Positions 1 through 7,980 of a DNA stretch of 64,000 nucleotides are shown one piece after another. The stretch spans positions 2,418,001-2,482,000 of the forward strand of contig NZ_FOZL01000001.1 of assembly GCF_900114625.1 (NCBI RefSeq). Reading direction: 5' to 3'. Every line of letters starts with the position of its first letter. Positions within the stretch are counted from its first letter, which is position 1. The notes below the pieces were generated by a model. The model had not been told where the DNA came from, did not search any database, and saw only the letters and a list, made by a program, of their open reading frames with translations. This stretch comes from Granulicella pectinivorans. GTDB lineage: Bacteria; Acidobacteriota; Terriglobia; Terriglobales; Acidobacteriaceae. The position numbers and the translations under genes are program-made.

Positions 1-309
1 AGTTTTCTCCTGCTTGAAGGCGAGTTGGAGGCTACTTTTCGCGGGGAGAAGGTGACGGTGCGCGCGGGCGAGACGGTGCATGTGCCGGCGAACGCTCCGC
101 ATCAGTTCCGGAACGTCTCTGCCGCCGCGACGAGGATGCTCTGTATCTGCTCTCCCGCGGGGCAGGAGGAGTTCTTCGAGCAGGTTGGAGTTCCCGTGTC
201 GACGCGGACGACTGCGCCTCCCAATCTCGATGAGGCGGGGGAGAAGGCGTTTCGGGAGAAGGCGGGAGCGCTTCTCGGCAAGTACCGCACCGAAATGGTG
301 CATCCGTAG
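1..309 (+). CDS. Cupin-domain protein, C-terminal part (cut by window edge)
   Basis: The frame is open from the first base and ends at a TAG, so only the last 102 codons are visible and the true start lies upstream of the window. The fragment shows a conserved cupin beta-barrel: an EGELE strand, then GETVHVPANAPHQFRN, where the histidines of VHVP and PHQF are the usual metal-ligand region of the second cupin motif. A charged helical tail of about 40 residues follows. Cupins of this size are often small metal-binding proteins or the sensory part of a regulator, but the missing N-terminus prevents a choice. A TTG at base 25 could be mistaken for a start, but it falls inside the cupin strand and has no ribosome binding site. 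Confidence 0.75.
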   Translation, partial: SFLLLEGELEATFRGEKVTVRAGETVHVPANAPHQFRNVSAAATRMLCICSPAGQEEFFEQVGVPVSTRTTAPPNLDEAGEKAFREKAGALLGKYRTEMVHP

Positions 310-404
310 AAGCACTCGCTTCGTTCAAAAGGAAAGGTTTATGGGGGAGTCGAGGGCGAAGTGACTTGACGGGCAGCGTAGACTTCTTAAAGGAGGTCTT
401 TGCG

Positions 405-1475
405 ATGTCGGATGAGCGGGTTACGGCGCGGCAACGGGCCATCCTGATGACAATCCTGGAGCGCTATATCGCGACCGGGGAGCCGGTCTCTTCGGGCACG
501 ATTGCGGCTTCGCTGGGAACGACCAATCTCAGTTCGGCGACCGTGCGCAACGAGATGGCCGATCTGGCGGACGCGGGGCTTCTGGAGCAGCCGCACACGT
601 CGGCGGGCCGCATTCCCACGGCACGGGCCTTTCGGATGTATGTGGAGCAGTTGCGCGTCAATGACGGAGGCGGACTGGTGGGGCTTTCGGCGGTTTCGCG
701 GTCGCAGATCGATAGGAAGTTTGCCGGAGTGAATGGAACCTCCGAGGTCCTGGAGAGGACTTCGCATGTGCTGGCTACGCTCTCGAGCGGGGTTGGGCTT
801 GCGGTGACGGCTGCGGCCGGACTTGTCGACACGCTGGAACATATTCATTTTTCACGGCTTGCGCCCGCCAGAGTGCTGGCGGTGGTGGTCACGCAGAGCG
901 GCCAGGTGCGCGATCGGGTGCTCGCACTCGAAAAAGACCTCTCCACGCTGGCGCTGGAGACTGCGTCTCGGTTTTTGAACGAGAGTTTTCGTGGGTGGAG
1001 CATGGAAGCCGTGCGTTCCGAGCTGACGCGCCTGGTGGAAGGCGAGCGGATGGAGTATCAGAGGATGCTGGAGGCCCGTGCGCTTTGGGCGAAGGCTGTG
1101 CCGGAGGGCTCAGCCGGGGTACAGCAGACGGTGTATGTTGAGGGTGTCGCGAACCTGATCGGCGGGCAGGACGGGGCTCGGCTGAGGGATCTGCTGTCGG
1201 CGCTGGAGGCCAAGCAGAGACTGGTGGAGCTGCTGAATGCGTATATCGACGCCCGGCAGGAGAGCGTGCGGGTGGTCTTCGACCTGGAAGAGCAGGCTCC
1301 GGAGATGGCCGGGCTGGTGCTGATTGCGGCGCCCGCTCGGATGCAGGGAGAGACGCGCGGGACGGTCGGTGTGATCGGTCCGAAGCGGATGCAGTATGAG
1401 CAGACCATGAGCGCCGTGATGTACATGGCCAGGGTATTCGACCGGATGCTGGAGACGCCGGGCGGGACGGGTTGA
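405..1475 (+). CDS. hrcA: Heat-inducible transcription repressor HrcA
   Basis: The 356-residue product matches HrcA throughout: an N-terminal winged helix (about residues 1-80, with RQRAILMTILERYIATGEPV and the ATVRNEMADLADAGLLEQPH segment), then GAF-like and dimerisation regions, ending in GVIGPKRMQYEQTMSAV, a family signature. HrcA normally represses chaperone genes by binding CIRCE operators. The ATG at 405 is chosen because AGGAGG lies at 391-396, eight bases upstream; a TTG at 366 would add 13 residues with no ribosome binding site. The gene leads a run with grpE and dnaJ; dnaK is not in this window. I found no CIRCE operator in the 95 bases upstream. Confidence 0.96.
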   Translation: MSDERVTARQRAILMTILERYIATGEPVSSGTIAASLGTTNLSSATVRNEMADLADAGLLEQPHTSAGRIPTARAFRMYVEQLRVNDGGGLVGLSAVSRSQIDRKFAGVNGTSEVLERTSHVLATLSSGVGLAVTAAAGLVDTLEHIHFSRLAPARVLAVVVTQSGQVRDRVLALEKDLSTLALETASRFLNESFRGWSMEAVRSELTRLVEGERMEYQRMLEARALWAKAVPEGSAGVQQTVYVEGVANLIGGQDGARLRDLLSALEAKQRLVELLNAYIDARQESVRVVFDLEEQAPEMAGLVLIAAPARMQGETRGTVGVIGPKRMQYEQTMSAVMYMARVFDRMLETPGGTG

Positions 1476-1543
1476 GCGGTATGAGCTGGAACAGGGTCGC
1501 GCGTTGGGCTGGAATCGGCAACAATAGAGAGATGGAGCAAGAT

Positions 1544-2098
1544 ATGAGTGAACCACAGGTAGAAGAGTTGAACGGTGAAGTGCTGGATCAGAGCCCGCGC
1601 GAAGCGGTTGAAGCGGGTGAAGAGAACTCGGGCCTCGAAGCGGAGCTGACGCAGTTGAAGGGCGAGCGCGACCAGATGAAGGACAGGCTGGCGCGGTTGC
1701 AGGCGGAGTTCGACAACTTCCGCAAGCGCCAGGTGCAGGAGAAGCAGGACGCGCGCGACTACACCATCACCTCGACGGTTGAGCCGTTCCTGGGCGTGAT
1801 GGACAACTTCCAGTTGGCGCTGAAGGCCGATGGCACCGCGGAGCAACTGCGTTCGGGCGTCGAGCTGATTCTGAAGCAGATGGAAGATGCGCTGAAGGGG
1901 TTGAACGTGGTAGCCGTCGAGACGATCGGGTCGCAGTTCGATCCGCGCGTCCATGAGGCGTTGGGAAGCATCGAAACGGTGGAGTTTCCGGATCACCAGG
2001 TGATGGAAGAGATCCGCAAGGGCTACAAGATCCGCGAGAAGCTGCTGCGGCCCGCGCTGGTCAGGATTGCTTCGAACTCCGCGCAGGTGGCAGAGTAA
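1544..2098 (+). CDS. grpE: Nucleotide exchange factor GrpE
   Basis: The 184-residue product is GrpE, the DnaK nucleotide exchange factor. An acidic N-terminus is followed by a long coiled coil (about residues 25-70, with LQAEFDNFRKR) and the C-terminal beta domain ending in GYKIREKLLRPALVRIA, the family signature. The ATG at 1544 has GGAG six bases upstream (1534-1537). An in-frame ATG at 1532 is a close alternative that would add four residues. The gene lies 68 bases after hrcA on the same strand and 90 bases before dnaJ, so the three are probably co-transcribed as a chaperone operon. Confidence 0.96.
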   Translation: MSEPQVEELNGEVLDQSPREAVEAGEENSGLEAELTQLKGERDQMKDRLARLQAEFDNFRKRQVQEKQDARDYTITSTVEPFLGVMDNFQLALKADGTAEQLRSGVELILKQMEDALKGLNVVAVETIGSQFDPRVHEALGSIETVEFPDHQVMEEIRKGYKIREKLLRPALVRIASNSAQVAE

Positions 2099-2188
2099 GG
2101 GAACGCATTCCGAAAACAGGGGTCAGCAGGTGCCGACTGCGGCAAGGACGAAGTTCTGCCGATAGGTTGAGATGAGAGAGAGTTGGAG

Positions 2189-3331
2189 ATGGCTACGGCT
2201 AACGTGACTAAGACCGATTTTTATGAAGTGTTGCAGGTAACCCGGACGGCGACGGACCAGGAGCTGAAGTCCAGCTATCGCAAGCTGGCGATGCAGTACC
2301 ATCCTGACCGCAACCCGGACAATCCGGCGGCCGAGGAGAAGTTCAAGGAGTGCAGCGAGGCGTACCAGATCCTGAGCGATCCGGAGAAGCGCGCTGCCTA
2401 CGACCGGTACGGGCATGCGGCGTTCCAGGGCGGCGGACCGGGTGCGGGCGGTAATCCGTTCGCCGGCGGCAATGCGCAGGACCTGGGCGACATCTTCGGC
2501 GACCTGTTCGGCGAGATGTTCAACATGGGCGGCGGTGGCCGGAAGAGTTCGCGCGTACAGCGTGGGCGCGACCTGCGCTACGACATGACGCTGGAGTTCG
2601 AAGACGCCGTCTTCGGCAAGGAGAAGGACATCACGATCCGGCGTTCGGAGACCTGTTCCGACTGCAAGGGATCGGGTGCGGCGGCGGGTAAGGCGCCGGT
2701 CACCTGCACGCAGTGCGGCGGACGCGGCCAACTGCGGATGCAGCAGGGCTTCTTCTCGGTCGCGCGGACGTGTCCGCAGTGCCAGGGCGCCGGCACGATC
2801 GTGCAGGATCCGTGCAAGACCTGCGCTGGACAGACCACCGTCCAGAAGGAGCACACCATCACCGTCAAGGTTCCGGCGGGCGTGGAGCAGGATACGCGGA
2901 TTCGCTACCAGGGCGAGGGCGAGGCGGGCAAGTATGGCGGGCCCGGCGGCGACCTGTACGTGGTGCTGAATGTGAAGCCGCACAAGTTCTTCGAGCGTGA
3001 CGGCGACGATCTGCACTGTGTGATGCCGATCTCGTTTCCGCAGGCGGCGCTGGGTACGGAGCTCGAGATCGAGACGCTCTATGGGCGCGAGACGATCAAG
3101 GTTCCCGAAGGCACGCAGAGCGGCAAGTCGTTCAAGCTGCGCGATAAGGGAGTGCCTCACCTGAACGAGCGCGGCAAGGGTGACCTGATCGTCGAGGTGC
3201 GGGTGCGGACGCCGTCGAAGCTTTCGAAGCAGCAGAAGGATTTGCTGCGGCAGCTTGAGGAGACGATGGGTGTGGAGAATACGCCGCACTCGAGCGGACT
3301 CTTCGACAAGATGAAGGATATGTTCTCGTAG
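2189..3331 (+). CDS. dnaJ: Chaperone protein DnaJ
   Basis: The 380-residue product is a full type I DnaJ (Hsp40), which delivers substrates to DnaK and stimulates its ATPase. Visible in order are the J domain (about residues 10-75) with HPD at 38-40, a Gly/Phe-rich linker (GGGPGAGGNPFAGG), four zinc-binding repeats (CSDCKGSG, CTQCGGRG, CPQCQGAG, CKTCAGQT) and the C-terminal substrate-binding domains. The fourth repeat ends in Thr where the consensus has Gly; all eight cysteines are present. An in-frame TTG two codons earlier is less likely as the start. Partner DnaK is not in this window. Confidence 0.97.
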   Translation: MATANVTKTDFYEVLQVTRTATDQELKSSYRKLAMQYHPDRNPDNPAAEEKFKECSEAYQILSDPEKRAAYDRYGHAAFQGGGPGAGGNPFAGGNAQDLGDIFGDLFGEMFNMGGGGRKSSRVQRGRDLRYDMTLEFEDAVFGKEKDITIRRSETCSDCKGSGAAAGKAPVTCTQCGGRGQLRMQQGFFSVARTCPQCQGAGTIVQDPCKTCAGQTTVQKEHTITVKVPAGVEQDTRIRYQGEGEAGKYGGPGGDLYVVLNVKPHKFFERDGDDLHCVMPISFPQAALGTELEIETLYGRETIKVPEGTQSGKSFKLRDKGVPHLNERGKGDLIVEVRVRTPSKLSKQQKDLLRQLEETMGVENTPHSSGLFDKMKDMFS

Positions 3332-3357
3332 GCGTAGGCACTGCCTTTCGGCATCGC

Positions 3358-3450
3358 GTGGTCCTCTCGTTGTTCGGAAGCTCAACTCCGGCCAGCGGGA
3401 GGACCACTGTCGTTGGCGTCAGCAACGCCGAGATCCACGTCACGACGTGG
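3358..3450. repeat. Cluster of inverted repeats between dnaJ and the VWFA gene
   Basis: The 173-base gap after dnaJ holds at least three hairpins: GTGGTCCTC (3358-3366) with GAGGACCAC (3399-3407), GGCGT/ACGCC (3415-3429), and the perfect CCACGT-CACG-ACGTGG (3435-3450). None is followed by a clear T-tract, so they may serve as a Rho-independent-like end of the dnaJ transcript, mRNA stabilisers, or a leader for the next gene. No gene is visible in this gap. Confidence 0.5.
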
Positions 3451-3504
3451 CCATCACACGCTCAGGGCGCTCGTCCGGCAAGGCATGCGGGGTAGAATCT
3501 TCGG

Positions 3505-4551
3505 ATGAAGCTCTTGGGTTGTGTCCTTTGCTTGGTGGCCGGTGGTGTGGGAATGGCGCAGACTCCAGCGCCCGCAGAGCAGGATCAGCCGGACTACACG
3601 TTGCGAACGACCTCGAATGTCGTGCTGATGCCTACACAGGTGCAGACCAAGCATGGCGACATGCTATACACGTTGACGGCCGACCAGTTCGTCGTGGAAG
3701 ACAACGGCGTACGGCAGAAGGTCAAGCTCGACGAAGACACCGACTCGTTGGGGCTTTCTCTGGTTGTCGCGGTGCAGTGCAGCCGGTCGGCGGTGATGGA
3801 GTTTCAGAAGCTGCAGGGACTGGGCACGATGATCGACGAGATCGCGGGGGGCGCGCCGCGCGAGGTGGCGATCGTCGAGTACGGCTCCGATGCGGATGTC
3901 ATCGGAAAGTTTACGTCGAGCCCCGATGGCACGATGCGGGCGTTGGCCGATCTGCAACCCTGTGAAGACACCGGAGCGGCGACGCTCGATGCGGTGGCCT
4001 TTGCGGCGAAGATGCTGGATGCGCGCAAAAATCACTATCGCCATGCAATTCTGCTGATCTCGGAGACACGCGATCACGGCAGCAAGATCCGCGCGGAAGA
4101 GGTGATTGCCTCACTGGGACGGACAAACACGGTGGTCGATGCAGTGTCGTTCCAGCCCGCGAAGAATGAGATGGCGTTGAGCCTGTTCCATGGGCAGTAT
4201 GGGCCGGGGCCGATTGGGCTTCTGGTGGCGGCGGTCCATGCGATGCGGAAGAACGTGTCCAAACAGCTGGCTGCGCTGTCGGGCGGGGAGTACATCAACT
4301 TCGGGTCGCAGAAGGGATTCGATAACGGCCTGCACACGATTTCGAACCATATCCACAACTACTATTTGTTGAGCTTTCAGCCACCGAGCAACGACAAGGA
4401 GCCCGGGCTGCATAAGCTGACGGTCAAGATCCCCGACTATCCGGATGCGAAGATCCGGACGCGCGAGAGCTACTGGTCGGGCGCGCTCGATGTGCCGGTA
4501 GTGCCGGAGACGAAGGATGAGTTGAAGGACGATAAGGACGACAAGAAGTAG
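3505..4551 (+). CDS. Secreted VWFA-related protein with a degenerate MIDAS motif
   Basis: The 348-residue product has a signal peptide (about residues 1-18, cleaved near GMAQ) and the layout of the acidobacterial VWFA-related family: an N-terminal strand region (LRTTSNVVLMPTQV and QFVVEDNGVRQKV), a von Willebrand A fold with late strands HAILLISETRD, and a C-terminal IHNYYLLSFQPPS segment. Such proteins are exported, and their role is unknown. At the first metal-site strand the family normally has DxSxS; here it reads VVAVQCSRSA, so the aspartate is missing and metal-dependent adhesion may be lost. It is followed five bases later by convergent rsmE. A second member of the family, with a proper DSSES, lies at 28570. 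Confidence 0.8.
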   Translation: MKLLGCVLCLVAGGVGMAQTPAPAEQDQPDYTLRTTSNVVLMPTQVQTKHGDMLYTLTADQFVVEDNGVRQKVKLDEDTDSLGLSLVVAVQCSRSAVMEFQKLQGLGTMIDEIAGGAPREVAIVEYGSDADVIGKFTSSPDGTMRALADLQPCEDTGAATLDAVAFAAKMLDARKNHYRHAILLISETRDHGSKIRAEEVIASLGRTNTVVDAVSFQPAKNEMALSLFHGQYGPGPIGLLVAAVHAMRKNVSKQLAALSGGEYINFGSQKGFDNGLHTISNHIHNYYLLSFQPPSNDKEPGLHKLTVKIPDYPDAKIRTRESYWSGALDVPVVPETKDELKDDKDDKK

Positions 4552-4556
4552 GTGCG

Positions 4557-5276
4557 TTAGAGGTAGGTGCCGGCGATCGCGATGGCGGCGATGGCAGCGG
4601 TCTCGGCGCGAAGGATGCGTGGGCCGAGTGTGACGTGAATCCACTGATGCTGCGTGAAGAGATTCATCTCATCCTGCGTCCAGCCGCCTTCGGGGCCGAT
4701 GGCCAGGGCGGTGGCGGTGCCTTGCGAGAGCGCTTCGGCGAGGGTCGTGTTCTGCTCGGTTTCAGACAGAAGGATGCGCGTGGGGCTTTGCTCTTTCTCG
4801 AGCGCGAGCTTGAGCGCGATGGGGTCGGTGATGGTCGGCACGTCTGTCCGCCGGGATTGCTGGCTGGCCTCGTGAGCGATGCGGCGCCAGCGTTCGACGC
4901 GCTTCGCGGCAGCCTGGGCGAGGTGCTTTTCCGTGCGGCGGGCGAGGATGGGGGTGATGGTTGCGACGCCCAGCTCGGTGGCTTTTTCGATCGCCCATTC
5001 GAGATGATCGAATTTGAAGACAGCCAGATAGAGATGGAGCGGCAGGGCCGCATCTGCCTCGAGCTCCTCGTGCATGGTGAACTCTACTTTTTCCGGGGAG
5101 ACGGTGGTGACTTCGGCGCGGTGCAGGAACCCTCCAGCAACGACGTCGAAGATCTGTCCAGGCTGCGCGCGGAGAACGCGGGCAAGATGTGAGGCCTGCT
5201 CGCCGGTGAGGGCGGCGGTGTTCGGGCGGTCTCCCTGGAGAGTCCAGGTATCGGCGATCCAGCGGCGGCGAGTCAT
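4557..5276 (-). CDS. rsmE: 16S rRNA (uracil-1498-N3)-methyltransferase RsmE
   Basis: The 239-residue product is RsmE, a SPOUT-class methyltransferase that modifies U1498 of 16S rRNA. The N-terminal PUA-like region (residues 1-75, with HLARVLRAQPGQ) is followed by the SPOUT domain with EKATELGVATITPI, the AdoMet knot motifs AIGPEGGWT and LGPRILRAETA, and SQQSRR. The length is normal for the family. It is the last gene of a minus-strand run aroK, AI-2E permease, small membrane protein, rsmE, starting 37 bases after its neighbour's stop. Confidence 0.95.
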   Translation of the reverse strand: MTRRRWIADTWTLQGDRPNTAALTGEQASHLARVLRAQPGQIFDVVAGGFLHRAEVTTVSPEKVEFTMHEELEADAALPLHLYLAVFKFDHLEWAIEKATELGVATITPILARRTEKHLAQAAAKRVERWRRIAHEASQQSRRTDVPTITDPIALKLALEKEQSPTRILLSETEQNTTLAEALSQGTATALAIGPEGGWTQDEMNLFTQHQWIHVTLGPRILRAETAAIAAIAIAGTYL

Positions 5277-5313
5277 AAGGGCAGTTCTAAGGTGTCAGTG
5301 TTACGTTTCAGTT

Positions 5314-5871
5314 CTAAGGAATGGTGATGCTGATCGGCTTCTGGTGGTACAGCTCAAGCGTGATGACGGCGGACTTGCGATCGTCATACATGGCTTTGCT
5401 GAAAGGGAAGTGAAAGACCAGTTGCCCGGAGGCGGAGTTGCCGGGGTTGACCACCGTCTCCCGCAAAAGCGGCGGTGCGGCGAGCGGCTTGAGCTGCTGG
5501 AACGCACCGAAGACAGCGGGCAGGTCCGTGACGTTGATGGCGCTCGTTGTGCTTTGCGCGTCGTCTTTGGACGTGATGGTCGCGGTGATGGTGTTGATCT
5601 GGATCGGGAGGCGCAGATGGTCGTCGACCTGCAGCGTGGTCAGGATGTAGAGATCATCCTGACCGGCTGGGGTTTGGCTGACGACGATCGAGTCCGATTT
5701 GAAGTGAGTGCGCGTCCCCACCACGTTGGTGTTCGAAAGCGAGAGGGTTGCGGTATCGCGGGGGTTGAAGTAAAAGACCAGCGCCGCGACGACGGCGAGC
5801 ACCACTGCCGCGATGAGGATGTTCTTCAACGGGTTGGTGCGCTCGGGTTGGGAGAAATTCAGATCGGGCAT
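5314..5871 (-). CDS. Small membrane-anchored protein of unknown function
   Basis: I do not recognise this 185-residue product. A short cytoplasmic start (MPDLNFSQPERTNPLKN) is followed by one transmembrane helix (about residues 16-36, ILIAAVVLAVVAALVFYF) and an extracytoplasmic beta-rich domain of about 145 residues with LYILTTLQVDDHLRLPIQ and a C-terminal ELYHQKPISITIP. The topology suggests an anchored periplasmic domain. The ATG at 5871 is chosen because further upstream the frame runs into the AI-2E permease gene, whose stop is 28 bases away. It lies between that permease and rsmE, probably in one transcript. Confidence 0.7.
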   Translation of the reverse strand: MPDLNFSQPERTNPLKNILIAAVVLAVVAALVFYFNPRDTATLSLSNTNVVGTRTHFKSDSIVVSQTPAGQDDLYILTTLQVDDHLRLPIQINTITATITSKDDAQSTTSAINVTDLPAVFGAFQQLKPLAAPPLLRETVVNPGNSASGQLVFHFPFSKAMYDDRKSAVITLELYHQKPISITIP

Positions 5872-5899
5872 AAGGGCAGCGTTCAGGGTCAAGAGTGCC

Positions 5900-7045
5900 C
5901 TAGGGCTTTGACTCTGAGGATAACAGGATGGGTGGTGGGTCTTCACCGTCCGTCCGTTGGACCGCATACTCGTCCAGCAGGACCGAGATGAGGGCCGCGG
6001 TGGGGACGGCGACCAGAGCGCCGACGATCCCAGCGAGCGCGGTCCCGATCATGAGGGCGACCAGTACGGTGAGGCCCATGAGGTCCACGCTCGACTTCAT
6101 GATGCGCGGCGTCAGGAAGGCGTTCTCGAAGTTCACGTAGATGAGGTAGAAGATGAGCACGCCGAACATCTTGGGCCAGGAGTCCAGCGCCGCCACTCCC
6201 GCGACGAGCACGATGGTGATGACGCCGCCGGCGATGGGGATGATGTTGAGCAGACCCATCAGTACACCCAGCAGGACGAAGTACCGCACGTGCAGGATGC
6301 CGAAGACGATGGTGCTGCAGACGCCGATAGAGAGCATCAGCAGACCCTGTCCCAGGAGCCATTTGCTCATCTTCAGTTCAGCCTTCTGGAGCGTGGCGTC
6401 CAGCCGCATGCGGGAGGCTGGCTTAAAGAGCGAGAGCAGGAACTCGTAGGCGTCGTCGCCCTCGATCATGAAGTAGATGCAGAGGAAGACGGCGGTCAGA
6501 ACGTCGAGGATGTGCGCCAGCCATTTGGGCAGGGCGGAGAAGACGTAGCCACCGATGGCGGTTGCTGCATTCTCGGCCTTGGCTGCCAGGTCGTCGACAC
6601 CCAGCTTGTCGGCCATGGGAATGTGCTTGATCTTCGCGACGGCCTCGGGCACGCGCTGCGGAAGGTCGGTGAGGAACTCGCGCAGGTCGCGCATCACCGG
6701 AGGCAGGGCGAAGGTAAGAAAGAGCGCCATGCCAAGAGCGATACCGGCGATGAGGATGACGATGGCGACGGGGCGCGAGGGGCGCCAGCCGCGAACATCG
6801 ATCTTCCGGATCGACTCGATGACCGGCATGAGAACCACGGCGAAGAGGGCCGCGACATAGATGATGCGCAGCTCTTTGTTCAGCGTCCAGGCGAGAAGGA
6901 CAAGAAGGATGGCGCCGAGGCCGAAGAGGATGTGGGCGCGAACGGCGGCGCGGCGCTGGGCCGGGGTTTCAACGAGACTTTGCGCGAGCGTGGTGGGCGT
7001 AGGCTTTTCCGGATCCTGATGGGTGGTGGTAATTGAGGTGGACAG
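5900..7045 (-). CDS. AI-2E family transporter (permease), probable CTG start
   Basis: This is a polytopic membrane protein of the AI-2E/PerM family, with about seven transmembrane helices, the central soluble region (LPQRVPEAVAKIKHIP) and the C-terminal helices ending in GALVAVPTAALISVLLDEY. Members export or exchange small molecules; the substrate here is unknown. The first ATG/GTG/TTG in frame is the GTG at 6838, but that would discard a typical first membrane helix (ILFGLGAILLVLLAWTL) encoded just upstream. The frame stays open to the aroK stop and has only one well-placed start: CTG at 7045 with AGGAG (7052-7056 on the complement) six bases before it. That start gives 381 residues, normal for the family. 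It lies 99 bases downstream of aroK. Confidence 0.8.
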   Translation of the reverse strand: MSTSITTTHQDPEKPTPTTLAQSLVETPAQRRAAVRAHILFGLGAILLVLLAWTLNKELRIIYVAALFAVVLMPVIESIRKIDVRGWRPSRPVAIVILIAGIALGMALFLTFALPPVMRDLREFLTDLPQRVPEAVAKIKHIPMADKLGVDDLAAKAENAATAIGGYVFSALPKWLAHILDVLTAVFLCIYFMIEGDDAYEFLLSLFKPASRMRLDATLQKAELKMSKWLLGQGLLMLSIGVCSTIVFGILHVRYFVLLGVLMGLLNIIPIAGGVITIVLVAGVAALDSWPKMFGVLIFYLIYVNFENAFLTPRIMKSSVDLMGLTVLVALMIGTALAGIVGALVAVPTAALISVLLDEYAVQRTDGEDPPPILLSSESKP

Positions 7046-7144
7046 GTCGTGCTCCTGGGAGGTGCTCTCAAGATGATGGTACGGAATGAGATGCAGGTGC
7101 GAGCGCAGGAGTTCCCAGCCGCGGAAGATTCGTTTTGAGGCTGC

Positions 7145-7732
7145 TTATTTCGGCAGACGCTCCAGGATGGCGGTCACGGTTTCGGCCGGCGTTTGGTCTT
7201 CCGTGGGCTGCGTCAGGCGGGCGAGTCGCCGGTAGAGCGGCTGGCGCAGCCGGAAACGCGACTCGGCCAGCACCGGATCCTTGAGGACGGGCCGGTCGGT
7301 GGCGCCGGGGTTGAGCGCCTGAAGGACGCAGCGGTCGAAGAGAACAGGGAAGGGCGCGTCGAGGAAGATGGTGAGGGTGCCAGGGGCCTGCTCGATGAGG
7401 AGACGGTTGGTGTGAATCTCGGGCGTGCCTCCGCCCAGGGCGATCACGGTGTCGGTGAGGGCCAGGGTGGAGACGAGAGCGGCGGATTCGAGGCGGCGGA
7501 AGTGCGGCTCGCCGTGGCGCTCGAAGAGCTCGGGGATCGTCGCCTGGGTGCGCTGCTCCAGGTGGTGGTCGAGGTCGAGGAACTTCCATCCAAGGCGCGC
7601 GGCGAGCTCACGGCCAATGGTGGACTTGCCGGCGCCCATGAAGCCGGTAAGGACGATGCGGCGGACGTTTCCGAGGGATGCGGGCGTGGTGGGCATCGTG
7701 GCTTCTTCGGGCTTGGCGGACTGGACGGACAT
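7145..7732 (-). CDS. aroK: Shikimate kinase
   Basis: The 195-residue product is shikimate kinase, which phosphorylates shikimate in the common aromatic amino-acid pathway. It shows the P-loop GFMGAGKST (residues 30-38), the LDLD substrate-binding aspartates, the FRRLES shikimate-contact region, the ALGGGT motif and the lid segment TDRPVLKDP. A 20-residue N-terminal extension precedes the kinase fold. ATG 7732 has AAGGA about eight bases upstream; an in-frame ATG at 7765 lacks a ribosome binding site. It is the first gene of a four-gene minus-strand run and sits about 50 bases downstream of a Rho-independent terminator that may act as an attenuator. Confidence 0.95.
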   Translation of the reverse strand: MSVQSAKPEEATMPTTPASLGNVRRIVLTGFMGAGKSTIGRELAARLGWKFLDLDHHLEQRTQATIPELFERHGEPHFRRLESAALVSTLALTDTVIALGGGTPEIHTNRLLIEQAPGTLTIFLDAPFPVLFDRCVLQALNPGATDRPVLKDPVLAESRFRLRQPLYRRLARLTQPTEDQTPAETVTAILERLPK

Positions 7733-7780
7733 AATGTTTTCCTTGGTGCCTGGAATGGAGAGCAAAGGCCTTGGTACAAG

Positions 7781-7812
7781 AAAAAGCCGCGACCCTTGTG
7801 GGGATCGCGGCT
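7781..7812 (-). terminator. Rho-independent terminator upstream of aroK (possible attenuator)
   Basis: Read on the minus strand, the arms AGCCGCGA and TCGCGGCT (8 bp) enclose a CCC/GGG extension and are followed at once by TTTTT. It lies between the sigma-factor operon and aroK, on the strand of both. It may simply end the upstream operon, or act as the attenuator of the aroK transcript. Confidence 0.85.
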
Positions 7813-7838
7813 TAGGAGGTTTCGATGTTTCCCGGAGT

Positions 7839-7934
7839 TTACTGTGTCTTTCGTCCGAGAGGCATGCCCGCCTGAGCCGCTGGTTGCCACCAGTAGCAGG
7901 AGGTAAACGACACGGGCTGGGTAAACATGCTCAT
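7839..7934 (-). CDS. Possible 31-residue leader peptide with Tyr-Trp-Trp codons
   Basis: This short ORF on the minus strand encodes 31 residues, including CYWWQ at residues 13-17 (Tyr codon at 7893-7895, Trp codons at 7887-7892). Its stop lies 26 bases before the terminator at 7781-7812, and aroK starts about 50 bases beyond that. Tandem aromatic codons ahead of a terminator and an aromatic-biosynthesis gene are the classic layout of an attenuation leader peptide. There is no strong ribosome binding site, and internal ATG 7928 is an alternative start. It could instead be untranslated 3' sequence of the sigma-factor operon. Confidence 0.35.
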   Translation of the reverse strand: MSMFTQPVSFTSCYWWQPAAQAGMPLGRKTQ

Positions 7935-7944
7935 CTGGAGTAAA

Positions 7945-7973
7945 AGACTACAACGGCTTCGTTCTGGTTGCAA
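7945..7973 (-). promoter_or_regulatory. Candidate promoter for the aroK leader
   Basis: On the minus strand, TTGCAA (7968-7973) and TAGTCT (7945-7950) are separated by exactly 17 bases, matching the spacing of a housekeeping promoter but only 4/6 and 3/6 bases of the hexamers. It would start transcription very close to the leader ATG at 7934 or 7928. Confidence 0.25.
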
Positions 7974-7980
7974 GTTCCGT

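Noticed and set aside
310..404. CIRCE operator upstream of hrcA
   Set aside because: AGCACTC occurs after the cupin stop but the matching GAGTGCT half nine bases away is absent.
2123..3385. Long minus-strand ORF opposite dnaJ
   Set aside because: It is Arg/Leu-rich with no domain and is a GC-driven mirror of dnaJ; similar mirrors opposite lon, priA and the moaE-phosphatase region were also dropped.
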